From Streptomyces atriruber (GTDB lineage: Bacteria > Actinomycetota > Actinomycetes > Streptomycetales > Streptomycetaceae): 56,695 nucleotides of DNA. Under the pieces are notes generated by a model. The model saw only the letters and a list, made by a program, of their open reading frames with translations, ran no database searches and was not told the DNA's origin. Below are positions 41,580-49,815 of this stretch, in pieces. How positions within the stretch are numbered: position 1 is the stretch's first letter; every line of letters begins with the position of its first letter. A program made the translations under genes and the position numbers. The stretch lies in assembly GCF_001418325.1 (NCBI RefSeq), contig NZ_LIPN01000023.1, forward strand, positions 1 to 56,695, read 5' to 3'.

Positions 41580-42521
41580 ATGGACGGAAAGACGCAGCTA
41601 GGAGACTTCCTGCAGACGCGGCGCTCCCAGCTGCGCCCGGCGGACATCGGGGTACCCACCTACGGGGAGCGTCGGCGTGTGCCGGGGCTCCGGCGCGAGG
41701 AGCTGGCGCTGCTGGCGGGAGTGAGCACCTCCTACTACACGCGGCTGGAACAGGGACGGTCGCCGAGCGCGTCGCCCGAGGTCCTGGACGCGATCGCCGG
41801 GGCGCTGCGGCTGGACGAGTCCGAGCGGCGGTACCTGCACGACGTGGCCAAGGTGGACAGGCGGCGCACCCGGGGCCGGCGTCCGGCGCCGGAACGGGTG
41901 CCGGACGCGACACGGCAGTTCCTGGACGTGCTCGGCGACGTTCCCGCGATCGTGCTCAGTCGGCGCACCGACGTGCTGGCGTGGAACCGGACGGGCCACG
42001 CGCTGTTCGCCGGGCATCTGGACTTCGGCGCCCCCGACCTTCCGGCGCGGCGTCCCAACATGGCCCGGCTGGTGTTCCTCGACGACCACGTCCGTGACCT
42101 GTACGCGGACTGGCCGGGCAAGGCCAGGGCCGTGGTCGGCAATCTGCGGGTGGTGGCGGCCCAGTACCCGGAGGACGCGGCACTGCATGCGCTCCTGGGT
42201 GAGCTGTCCGCGAAGAGCACCAAGTTCGCCTCGATGTGGGCCGACCACCGGGTCAAGGCCTGTACCGGCGCCGACTACGAGATGCGCCATCCACTGGTCG
42301 GGCCGCTGACCGTCGTCCAGCAGAGCATGAGCAGCGGGCGAGGCCCGGCCGTCGTGGTCGCCACCACGGAGGCGGGCTCACCCTCGCGGGCCGCCCTCGC
42401 CCTGCTCGCCCAGGCCACCGGTGAGGGTGCCGCGCGGGCCGACCTGTCCCGCGACGCGGCGCGGCCACGGCCCCGTGCCGAGCCCGCACCCAATTCGGTT
42501 GCTCCGGACCGGCGCCGCTGA
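41580..42521 (+). CDS. XRE regulator with MmyB-like ligand domain
   Basis: A 313-residue regulator. The XRE helix-turn-helix reads V-P-G-L-R-R-E-E-L-A-L-L-A-G-V-S-T-S-Y-Y-T-R-L-E-Q (about residues 33-57), the hallmark of the actinobacterial MmyB group, followed by the PAS-like MmyB domain with V-L-A-W-N-R-T-G-H-A-L-F. GGAG precedes ATG 41580. Members often control a divergent oxidoreductase or hydrolase, here the MBL hydrolase and esterase. Confidence 0.88.
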   Translation: MDGKTQLGDFLQTRRSQLRPADIGVPTYGERRRVPGLRREELALLAGVSTSYYTRLEQGRSPSASPEVLDAIAGALRLDESERRYLHDVAKVDRRRTRGRRPAPERVPDATRQFLDVLGDVPAIVLSRRTDVLAWNRTGHALFAGHLDFGAPDLPARRPNMARLVFLDDHVRDLYADWPGKARAVVGNLRVVAAQYPEDAALHALLGELSAKSTKFASMWADHRVKACTGADYEMRHPLVGPLTVVQQSMSSGRGPAVVVATTEAGSPSRAALALLAQATGEGAARADLSRDAARPRPRAEPAPNSVAPDRRR

Positions 42522-42534
42522 CAAGGTCACGGCC

Positions 42535-43404
42535 ATGCGCACCTTCACTGCCCCCGACGGGACCGAGCTCGCCTATCACCTCATCGGGGACGGAGGAGGG
42601 GGCGACTCGAGCGCCCCCGGTGTGCCTCCGGTCGTGTGTCTGCCCGGTGGCCCGATGCAGGACTCCGCCTACCTCGGTGACCTGGGAGGGCTCGCCGCGC
42701 GGCGGCCGCTGCTCAAGCTGGATCTCCGGGGCACCGGCCGCTCGGCGGTGCCGGAGGACCGCTCCTCGTACCGCTGCGACCGTCTCGTGGACGACGTGGA
42801 GGCCCTGCGCGTGCACCTGGGCCTCGAGGTGCTCGATCTGCTCGCGCACTCCGGCGGCACCAATCTCGCGGTCCTCTACGCGACCCGGCACCCGGAGCGC
42901 GTCGGCAGGCTGGCACTGATCACGCCGAGCGTCATGGCCGTCGGCATCGCGATCGACGGGTCCGTCCGGCGGGAGACGGCGCTGCTGCGCCGGAACGAGC
43001 CGTGGTTCCCCACGGCCTTCGCCGCCCTGGAGGCCATCGTGGGCGGCCGGGCGACGGCCGAGTCCTTCCAGGCCATCGCGCCCTTCGCGTACGGCCGCTG
43101 GGACGAGGCGGCACGGGCCCATCAGGCTGCCGAGGACGGGCAGCGCAACGACGAGGCGGCCGCCGCCTACGGCGCCGAGGGTGCCTATGCCCCGGAGGCC
43201 ACGCGCACGGCACTCGCGAAGCTCGGGGCGCCGGTCCTGGTGCTCGCCGGGCAGGCCGACCTGAACTCTCCGCCGCCCGCGATGACCGAGCTGGCCGCGC
43301 TGTTCCCGGACGTCGAGCTCGTGGTGCAGCCCGGCGCCGCGCACTTCCCCTGGCTGGACGACCCGGCCGCGTTCACGGCGGCCACCGGGGCGTTCCTCAC
43401 CTGA
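42535..43404 (+). CDS. Alpha/beta-hydrolase
   Basis: A 289-residue hydrolase. L-P-G-G-P-M-Q-D (oxyanion region), the nucleophile elbow A-H-S-G-G, an Asp in A-G-Q-A-D-L and the final His in G-A-A-H-F-P-W form the catalytic set. The G-G-P start and D-L-R-G-T-G-R-S resemble proline iminopeptidase-like enzymes. It follows the XRE gene by 13 bp on the same strand and is probably cotranscribed. Substrate unknown. Confidence 0.85.
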   Translation: MRTFTAPDGTELAYHLIGDGGGGDSSAPGVPPVVCLPGGPMQDSAYLGDLGGLAARRPLLKLDLRGTGRSAVPEDRSSYRCDRLVDDVEALRVHLGLEVLDLLAHSGGTNLAVLYATRHPERVGRLALITPSVMAVGIAIDGSVRRETALLRRNEPWFPTAFAALEAIVGGRATAESFQAIAPFAYGRWDEAARAHQAAEDGQRNDEAAAAYGAEGAYAPEATRTALAKLGAPVLVLAGQADLNSPPPAMTELAALFPDVELVVQPGAAHFPWLDDPAAFTAATGAFLT

Positions 43405-43416
43405 CGGGCCGGGCCC

Positions 43417-43448
43417 CGGCGCCGCGGGAAGGCATCCCCGCGGCGCCG
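43417..43448. terminator. Bidirectional terminator hairpin
   Basis: A perfect 12-bp stem (43417-43428 with 43437-43448) around an 8-nt loop, exactly between the stops of the convergent hydrolase and M13 peptidase genes. Confidence 0.75.
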
Positions 43449-43456
43449 CGCACGCG

Positions 43457-45424
43457 TCACCAGATGCGTACGCGCTCCGACCGGTCGAGCCACAGCCCGT
43501 CGCCCTCCACGGTGGCGAACGCCTCGTGGAACTCGTCGAGGTTGCGGACGATGTTGGCGCGGAACTCCGGCGGCGAGTGCGGGTCGATCGTCAGGTACTG
43601 CTGCTCCTGCTCCTTGCGGCGCTTGGTCCGCCAGCAGTACGCCCAGTTCATGAAGAGCCGCTGCGAGCCGGTCGTGCCGTCGTTCTCGGGCATCGGCGCC
43701 CCGTCGAGGGCGATGAGGTAGGCGGTGTGGCCGATGGTCAGGCCGCCCAGGTCGCCGATGTTCTCGCCGACGGTGAGCGAGCCGTTGACGAACTCGCCGG
43801 GCAGGTTGCGGGGCGAGAAGGCGTCGTACTGCTTGACGAGCGCCTTCGACTTGCCCTCGAACGCCGTCTTGTCGGCGGCGGTCCACCAGTCGTTCAGGTT
43901 GCCCGCGCCGTCGTACTGCGCGCCCTGGTCGTCGAAGCCGTGGCCGATCTCGTGGCCGATGACCGCGCCGATGCCGCCGTAGTTCTCCGCCGGGTCGGCG
44001 TCGGGCGAGAAGAACGGCTTCTGCAGGATGCCCGCGGGGAAGCAGATCTCATTGGTGCCCGGGTTGTAGTACGCGTTGACCGTCTGCGGCAGCATGAACC
44101 ACTCGTCGCGGTCGACCGGCGCGCCGATCTTGGCGAGCTCCCTGGCGGACTCGAACGCGGACGCCGCCTGGGCGTTGCCGAGCAGGTCGTCGGCCGAGAC
44201 CTGGAGCGCGGAGTAGTCGCGGAAGGTGTCGGGGTAGCCGATCTTGGGACGGAAGGTGGCGAGCTTCTCGTACGCCCGTTCCTTCGTCTCGTCGGTCATC
44301 CAGTCGAGGCGGGCGATCGACTGTCGGTAGGCCTCGAGGAGGTTGGCGACGAGGTCGTCCATCTTCGCCTTGGACGCCGGCGGGAAGTGCCGCGCGACGT
44401 ACTGCTTGCCGACGGCCTCGCCGATGGAGCCCTCGACGAACGCGACCGCGCGCTTCCAGCGGGCTCGCAGCTCCGGGGTGCCGTTGAGGGTGCGGCCGTA
44501 GAACTCGAAGTTGTTCTGCACGAACGCGTCCGGCAGGTACGGCGCGCAGGAGCGCAGCACGCGCGTCAGCGCCCAGTCGCGCCACTGCTCGATCGGCACC
44601 TCGGCGAGGACCGTGGAGAGGTGGGTGAGGTAGGACGGCTGGCGGACGCAGGTCTCCGCGATGGTGGCGTCCGAGCCGCCGAGCGCGGCGGCGTAGCCAC
44701 GCCAGTCGAACTCGGGTGCCAGTGCGGTGAGTTCGTCCAGGGTGGTGAGGTTGTAGGTCTTCAGCACGTCGCGGGTCTCGGCCCGCTCCCAGTGCCCCTC
44801 GGCGAGCTTCGTCTCCAGCGCGAGGACGGTCCGCGCGGCGGCGGCCGGGTCCGCGTGCCTGCCGAGGGTGAGGAGCTCGGTGAGGTAGGCGACGTACTTC
44901 TCGCGGATCTCGGCGAACTTCTCCTCGCGGTAGTACGACTCGTCGGGCAGGCCGAGACCGCCCTGGAGGATGTTGAAGAGGTAGCGGTCCGAGTCGCGGT
45001 CGTCGGAGTCGACGTACGCGCCGAAGAGGCCGGAGCCGCCGATCCGCTCGAAGCGGCCGATGAAGGCCGCGAGCTCCCGGGTGTCCCGCAGGCCCGCGAC
45101 CTCGTCGATCAGGGGCTGGGCGGGGGCCAGGCCACGGGCGGCGATGGTCTCCTCGTCCATGAAGGAGGCGTACAGCGCGGCGATCTTCCGGGCATCCTCG
45201 GAGACGGCACCCGGGTCGGCCGACACCTCCGCGGCGAGCTCCTGGATGATCGTCTTGACCTGTTGTTCCGCGGTGTCGGCCAGCTGCACGAAGGGACCCC
45301 AGCTGGAGCGGTCATCGGGGATCTTCTCGGTGTCCAGCCAGACTCCGTTGACGTGGCCGAAGAGGTCGTCCTGCGGGCGGATCTCGGGGTTCATGCCCGG
45401 GCGGGCGTCATCCAGAATGCTCAT
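43457..45424 (-). CDS. M13-family (neprilysin-like) zinc metallopeptidase
   Basis: A 655-residue peptidase. The zinc motif is H-E-I-G-H-G-F-D-D-Q-G-A and the third ligand lies in E-N-I-G-D-L-G-G, both characteristic of M13. The N-terminal D-D-L-F-G-H-V-N-G-x-W and C-terminal R-x-W end are also conserved. No signal peptide or membrane anchor is seen, unlike animal members, so it is probably cytoplasmic and degrades peptides. Confidence 0.93.
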   Translation of the reverse strand: MSILDDARPGMNPEIRPQDDLFGHVNGVWLDTEKIPDDRSSWGPFVQLADTAEQQVKTIIQELAAEVSADPGAVSEDARKIAALYASFMDEETIAARGLAPAQPLIDEVAGLRDTRELAAFIGRFERIGGSGLFGAYVDSDDRDSDRYLFNILQGGLGLPDESYYREEKFAEIREKYVAYLTELLTLGRHADPAAAARTVLALETKLAEGHWERAETRDVLKTYNLTTLDELTALAPEFDWRGYAAALGGSDATIAETCVRQPSYLTHLSTVLAEVPIEQWRDWALTRVLRSCAPYLPDAFVQNNFEFYGRTLNGTPELRARWKRAVAFVEGSIGEAVGKQYVARHFPPASKAKMDDLVANLLEAYRQSIARLDWMTDETKERAYEKLATFRPKIGYPDTFRDYSALQVSADDLLGNAQAASAFESARELAKIGAPVDRDEWFMLPQTVNAYYNPGTNEICFPAGILQKPFFSPDADPAENYGGIGAVIGHEIGHGFDDQGAQYDGAGNLNDWWTAADKTAFEGKSKALVKQYDAFSPRNLPGEFVNGSLTVGENIGDLGGLTIGHTAYLIALDGAPMPENDGTTGSQRLFMNWAYCWRTKRRKEQEQQYLTIDPHSPPEFRANIVRNLDEFHEAFATVEGDGLWLDRSERVRIW

Positions 45425-45608
45425 CCAGGCAGCCTATGCGAGGGGTCGGTCCGGCACGACGGACTGCGGGGGCCGTTCGGCGAGGAGCGAACAACGGAGT
45501 GCTCCCGGGCGGCCGACCGGCACGCCAACTCGCGCACAAAACATCTCAATAGGAGCGATAAAGTATCGCGTCAACCTTCGTATGCCTGTGACACCCAGGA
45601 GCACATCT

Positions 45609-46748
45609 GTGACCGTAGCCATCGTCCCGTCCCAGGAAGACGCCGCGTCCCAGGAGACCGCCTCCCCCGAGGGTACTTCTCACGAGGGCACGCCCCCCGG
45701 GGCCGGGGCCGCCCCGACCGCCGACGCGGCCGCGCTGGTGGCCGAGGACGCCCGCGACTTCGGGGCGTACGCGCGCACCGGCGGCTGGGCCTTCGGCCTC
45801 AAGGTCGCCCGCAGCGTGCGGCCCGGCGGGCAGAGTGCCGGCGAGACGCCGAAGATCTCCGCCAAGGAGTTCGCCGAGCTGGCCGGCTGTTCGGCCGACC
45901 GCGTCATGCGCTACTACAAGGCCTGGGACAAGGCGGCCGACGACGGGATGGTGCCCCACTTCGAGGCCCTCTCCCCCGGCATGGACGTCGAACTCCCCGA
46001 CGCCGACATCTGGTTGTCGTACTACTCCGCCCGCTCCAGCGCCCTCAGCCAACGGGGTGAGGCGATCTCCGAGGCGGCCGAGGCCGAGGGCATCCGCCCC
46101 ACCAAGGCCCTGGAGGTCGCGGAGAACCCCACCGCGCTGCGTGCCGCGATCCTGGCCGACCCCGGCACCGCGGAGGCGGCGCGCAAGGCCCTGATGGACC
46201 GCCTCGACGAGGACCCGGCGCTGCGCACCGAGCTGGTCCGCGACATCGTCCGCACCGACGACCTCAAGAAGGCCGTGGCGGCCGAGGCCAAGGCGGGCGA
46301 CCGCGTCGAGTACGTCCGCCAGATCGTGGAGAAGGGCCAGGTCAAGACGCCCGCAGGGCAGATGATCGACGCGTCCGCCGAACTGCGCGAGGAGGCCGAG
46401 CGCCATCTGTCGCTGATCGACGAGCTGGACGACGGCGAGGAGTCCGGCGAGTGGGCGCGCGAGGCGTACGACACGGTGCGCGACCTGGTGGCGCAGACCG
46501 TCCAGAGCGACCCCGAACTGCGGGTCCAGGAGCGGCGCGCGAAGTTCTACAGCAGCCTGCAGAAGGCCACGAAGGTCTTCGAGGAGCTGACGTTCGACGA
46601 TGTCGATACCGCCGAGGACATCCGCGACATCTACGAGGACGACATGGTGAAGCGCCTCGAAGACCTCCAGCAGGCCATCGGCGCGTGCATCACGGCGCTC
46701 CAGTCGGCGACCGTACGTCCCGAGGCTGATCACGACCCCCGGTCGTAG
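45609..46748 (+). CDS. Conserved hypothetical protein with HTH-like N-terminal half
   Basis: A 379-residue acidic, mostly helical protein. After a disordered N-terminus, K-I-S-A-K-E-F-A-E-L-A-G-C-S-A-D-R-V-M-R-Y-Y-K-A-W (about residues 80-105) looks like a helix-turn-helix. The rest is rich in Glu and Ala helices with likely coiled coils. I do not recognise a named family, though I believe similar proteins occur in other Streptomyces. AGGAG precedes GTG 45609. It stands alone between the M13 peptidase and the TPR gene. Confidence 0.7.
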   Translation: MTVAIVPSQEDAASQETASPEGTSHEGTPPGAGAAPTADAAALVAEDARDFGAYARTGGWAFGLKVARSVRPGGQSAGETPKISAKEFAELAGCSADRVMRYYKAWDKAADDGMVPHFEALSPGMDVELPDADIWLSYYSARSSALSQRGEAISEAAEAEGIRPTKALEVAENPTALRAAILADPGTAEAARKALMDRLDEDPALRTELVRDIVRTDDLKKAVAAEAKAGDRVEYVRQIVEKGQVKTPAGQMIDASAELREEAERHLSLIDELDDGEESGEWAREAYDTVRDLVAQTVQSDPELRVQERRAKFYSSLQKATKVFEELTFDDVDTAEDIRDIYEDDMVKRLEDLQQAIGACITALQSATVRPEADHDPRS

Positions 46749-46858
46749 CACTCGAGTCGTACGCGATGACCCGTACCGGGAGGGATTCGCCGACCCGGGC
46801 CCGGCTCGTAGCTTCTTGATCACGTCAGATTGCCGACCGATCGAGAGGCCTCGGAACC

Positions 46859-47884
46859 ATGTACGTCAAGGCATTCGCCCCGGAGTACCAGGGCGAGCTG
46901 GGCTCGGAACTGAGCGTGAACTCCTCGTACGAGGACGTGCGCGCGTCCGCCGGCCGTGCGCTCTCCCGGGCGGACGGCGCGGCCGAGCGCGCACGGGCCG
47001 CGCTGGCGCTCGCGGAGGCGAGCAGGCGGCTCGGCCGGGTCGACGACGCGGGCGCCGCCTGGCGGCAGAGCTACCGCAGCGCCCGCACCGCGCGGGACGA
47101 GGGCGCCATGGCCTGGGCGCTGTGGAGCGGCGGCACCCTCGCGAGGCAGTGCGGGGCGCTGCCGCTCGCCCGGCGGCTGCTCAGGCACTCCGTCGAGCTG
47201 GCCGCGGGCAGCGGTGACCTCCTCGCGCACGGGTACGCGCTCGCGGGCCTCGCCGAGACCGGGCGCATCCAGGGGGACTACGCGGCCGTCGCCGCGCTCC
47301 ACGAGGAGCTGCTGGAGCAGGGGCGGGCGCGCGGCGAGGCGCGGCACATGGTGTGGGCGATGACCGGGATAGCGCAGATGCACCGCAACAGCGGCGAGCA
47401 CGCCAAGGCCCTGGAGCTGTTCGAGGAGTCGGTCCGGATCGCCACCGAGGCGGACGACGCGCGCGGGCGCGCCTGGTCGCTGCGGGGCGTGGCCGACGTG
47501 GTGTCCCTGCGGGGCGATCCGGACCGGGCCCTCGACCTGCTCTCCGAGGCCGAGGAGGTGTGCCGGGCCATGGACCTGGCGAGTGCGCTCGCCTACAACC
47601 ACAAGATGCGCGGGAACGTGCTGTACCGCGCCGGGCGTTACGAGGCGGCGCGGGACACGTACGCGATCGCCCTCGACGAGTTCACCGCGATGCACGAGCC
47701 GCGCGGCACCGCGCTCTCCCGGCTCGGCCTGGCCAAGTGCCGGGCGCGGCTCGGGTGCGCCCGGGAGGCGACGCTCGCCGAACTGGACGTGCTGGAGGCG
47801 GACTTCGACCGTATGGGCCTGCGGCACGCGCGCGACATGGTCGTGGCCTTCCGCGCCGAGTCGGCGCCCGCCGTCAGCGCGTGA
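46859..47884 (+). CDS. TPR-repeat protein
   Basis: A 341-residue protein made almost wholly of tetratricopeptide-like helix pairs, for example H-A-K-A-L-E-L-F-E-E-S and R-Y-E-A-A-R-D-T-Y-A-I-A-L. No catalytic or DNA-binding domain is visible, so it is probably a protein-interaction scaffold or peptide sensor. GAGAGG precedes ATG 46859. Its last codons overlap the opposing PPOX gene by 11 bp. Confidence 0.78.
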   Translation: MYVKAFAPEYQGELGSELSVNSSYEDVRASAGRALSRADGAAERARAALALAEASRRLGRVDDAGAAWRQSYRSARTARDEGAMAWALWSGGTLARQCGALPLARRLLRHSVELAAGSGDLLAHGYALAGLAETGRIQGDYAAVAALHEELLEQGRARGEARHMVWAMTGIAQMHRNSGEHAKALELFEESVRIATEADDARGRAWSLRGVADVVSLRGDPDRALDLLSEAEEVCRAMDLASALAYNHKMRGNVLYRAGRYEAARDTYAIALDEFTAMHEPRGTALSRLGLAKCRARLGCAREATLAELDVLEADFDRMGLRHARDMVVAFRAESAPAVSA

Positions 47885-48260
47885 GCGTGATGCGGACCCC
47901 GACCGTGCCCTTGAGGCCGCGGCGGAGCCGGCTGCCGAACAGCGTGAGGAAACCGGCCACCCCGTACTTGTGCAGGATCAGGGTGCGGTAGCGGGCGGTG
48001 ACGTCGGGCGGGCAGATCTCGGCGGTGGCGGGCACCTGCTCGCCGGTCGGCCTGCCCCGTCGGTCGCACGGGCCGACCATGACGTCCGCGCGCCTGCGGA
48101 TCCGCTTCACCTTCCAGGACTCGCCGGGCGTCCAGATGCCGAGGGCGCCGTCGTCCTCGACGACCCATACGGGGGTCGGCACCAGGGTGCCGTCCTTCCG
48201 ATAGCTGCTGACGAGCAGGTACTTTCCGGAGCTGAGCCGCGTCAGCAGGGTGTCGACCAT
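47874..48260 (-). CDS. PPOX-class F420/flavin-dependent oxidoreductase
   Basis: A 128-residue split-barrel protein of the pyridoxamine-phosphate-oxidase-like class. S-S-Y-R-K-D-G-T-L-V-P-T-P-V-W-V near the N-terminus and the K-x-K-R-I-R-R helix are typical of actinobacterial F420-dependent members. The substrate is unknown. It diverges from the CGNR zinc-finger gene. A paralogue of the same class lies at 53391-53816. Confidence 0.82.
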   Translation of the reverse strand: MVDTLLTRLSSGKYLLVSSYRKDGTLVPTPVWVVEDDGALGIWTPGESWKVKRIRRRADVMVGPCDRRGRPTGEQVPATAEICPPDVTARYRTLILHKYGVAGFLTLFGSRLRRGLKGTVGVRITLTR

Positions 48261-48294
48261 GCCGAGAGTCTAGGGCGCCCCGTACGCCCGGCCC

Positions 48295-48315
48295 GTAACT
48301 CCTTATATTGGTTAC
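48295..48315. promoter_or_regulatory. Operator over the -10 of a leaderless CGNR gene
   Basis: The inverted repeat GTAAC-11-GTTAC encloses a TATATT -10 (48304-48309) and ends at the base before the ATG, so the mRNA is probably leaderless and a protein bound here would block it. The CGNR protein itself is a natural candidate. Confidence 0.5.
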
Positions 48316-48936
48316 ATGGAACAGTCCCCGCCACCCCTGCCCGCCGGGACGTCCGGCATCGTGCTGCGCTCCTACAGCGGATCCACCTTCCGCTTCGACC
48401 CCGGCGCGCTCTGTCTGGAACTGCTCCCCACCGGCGGCCCCGGCGAGTTCCGGCGGTACGAGGTACTGCACGCGCCCGGCGATCTGACCGACTGGGCCGA
48501 GCGGTCACGGCTCACGCCCACCCCGCTCCTGGAGGTGTCCGACGCCGAGGTGGCGGACGCCCGGCGGCTGCGCGACGCGCTGTTCCGCGTGACGACCGCG
48601 CGGGCCCGCGACGAGCCCGCCGACCCGGCCGACGTCACCACCGTCAACGCGGCGGCCGCCCACGCCCCGCTGGTCCCCGCCGTCGGCCCGGACGGCGCGC
48701 GCGTCTGGGCCGGGACCGCGGACGGCACCCGGCTGCTGGCCACCGTGGCGCGCGACGCGGTGGACCTGCTGACCGGACCGTTCGCGCACCGCATCCGTAC
48801 GTGCTCGGCCGAGGACTGCGCCCTGATCTACGTCGACACCTCGCGCCCCGGCCGCCGCCGCTGGTGCTCGATGGAGCACTGCGGCAACCGCCACAAGGTA
48901 CGGACACTGCGTGCGCGCCGCTCCGAGGAGGGCTGA
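48316..48936 (+). CDS. CGNR zinc-finger / ABATE-domain regulator
   Basis: A 206-residue predicted DNA-binding protein. The N-terminal ABATE-type domain is followed by a zinc finger R-T-C-S-A-E-D-C and W-C-S-M-E-H-C-G-N-R-H-K-V (about residues 161-195), the CGNR signature. Such proteins are thought to be stress-related transcription regulators. Its own start region carries an inverted repeat over the -10. Confidence 0.88.
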   Translation: MEQSPPPLPAGTSGIVLRSYSGSTFRFDPGALCLELLPTGGPGEFRRYEVLHAPGDLTDWAERSRLTPTPLLEVSDAEVADARRLRDALFRVTTARARDEPADPADVTTVNAAAAHAPLVPAVGPDGARVWAGTADGTRLLATVARDAVDLLTGPFAHRIRTCSAEDCALIYVDTSRPGRRRWCSMEHCGNRHKVRTLRARRSEEG

Positions 48937-49010
48937 GGGACATCCGGATGGCATGGATCCGCAGACCGGGGTACGCATGAAGGACCGAGTGCACCTCCGA
49001 CCGGAATCGG

Positions 49011-49274
49011 GTGATCCCTGTGCCCAGGGCGCAGATCAAGGACGAGAAGACCTACCAGGCGCTGCGCCGCGAGGGCGCGAGCAAGGAGAAGGCGGCGCGC
49101 ATCGCCAATGACTCCGGCGGTTCCCGCCGGGCCACCGGCCGCAAGGGCGGCAGGGCCGGGACGTACGAGGACCGCTCCAAGGAGGATCTGTACCGCGAGG
49201 CCAAGAAGGTCGGCATCGACGGCCGCTCCAAGATGAACAAGTCCCAGCTGATCGACGCGCTGCGCCACCACTGA
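49011..49274 (+). CDS. Small basic protein with Rho-N/SAP-like C-terminus (DUF7218-like)
   Basis: An 84-87-residue basic protein. The first half (D-E-K-T-Y-Q-A-L-R-R-E-G-A-S-K-E-K-A-A-R-I-A-N) is a charged helix with a Gly/Arg/Lys linker, and the second half (K-E-D-L-Y-R-E-A-K-K-V-G-I-D-G-R-S-K-M-N-K-S-Q-L-I) has the form of a Rho N-terminal/SAP-like nucleic-acid-binding fold. GTG 49011 and GTG 49020 are both possible starts. It probably binds DNA or RNA. Confidence 0.75.
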   Translation: MIPVPRAQIKDEKTYQALRREGASKEKAARIANDSGGSRRATGRKGGRAGTYEDRSKEDLYREAKKVGIDGRSKMNKSQLIDALRHH

Positions 49275-49278
49275 CCGT

Positions 49279-49500
49279 TCAGCGGGTCCGCAGGGCCGCC
49301 GCTCGTTCCTTGAGGTGGTGGAGCACGTCCTGCCGCTCCGTCTCCTCGATGGCCCGGAAGCCGGAGGCCAGTCGGCGCGTGTCGACGAGGGTCGCCACGT
49401 CGAGCCCCGCGGCCGCCCCGCCCGGTCCGCTGCGCCCGCCCGTGACGACGTCGTGGCGCTCCAGTCCGGCCGGGTCCGTGGGCCGCCGGGGGCCACTCAT
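49279..49500 (-). CDS. Small hypothetical protein, third gene of the CvnA-like operon (73 aa)
   Basis: ATG 49498-49500 overlaps the stop of the 91-residue protein (ATGA), the only strong evidence that it is real. It is a soluble acidic-basic mix with a helical C-terminus (A-I-E-E-T-E-R-Q-D-V-L-H-H-L-K-E-R). No family recognised. It ends four bases from the convergent Rho-N-like gene. Confidence 0.5.
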   Translation of the reverse strand: MSGPRRPTDPAGLERHDVVTGGRSGPGGAAAGLDVATLVDTRRLASGFRAIEETERQDVLHHLKERAAALRTR

Positions 49501-49772
49501 CCAGGCCGCTCCTCCCCGCGCGCAGTGGTGCCGAACAGCTCACCCATCCGGCGGGCCAGGTCCCCCATCTGGTGCCCGAGCAGTCCCTGGCCGAGCCCTT
49601 CCTCGGCGAGGACGCCGAGACGCGTCTCCACACCGGCCCGCACCACGAAGAGGTGCCCGCGCCCGACCTCGATCATCGCGAGCCTCAACTGACCGCTGTA
49701 CTTGGGGAATTGTGCGGCGACGGGCTGGGCGAGCGCCTCCAGTCCCGCGACGACGTCGGCGAACCGGTCCAC
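49497..49772 (-). CDS. Small hypothetical protein, second gene of the CvnA-like operon (91 aa)
   Basis: A 91-residue protein starting at GTG 49772 with an AGGAC RBS. It begins M-D-R-F-A-D-V-V-A-G-L-E-A-L and has a beta-like core (Q-L-R-L-A-M-I-E-V-G-R-G-H-L-F-V-V-R-A). In conservons the gene after the kinase encodes a Roadblock protein (CvnB, about 130 residues); this one is shorter and I cannot match it to Roadblock. It may be a divergent partner. Confidence 0.55.
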   Translation of the reverse strand: MDRFADVVAGLEALAQPVAAQFPKYSGQLRLAMIEVGRGHLFVVRAGVETRLGVLAEEGLGQGLLGHQMGDLARRMGELFGTTARGEERPG

Positions 49773-49815
49773 GTCCTGTCACGGAGCGCTCAGCTCACGT
49801 CGGTCTCGTGCTGTG

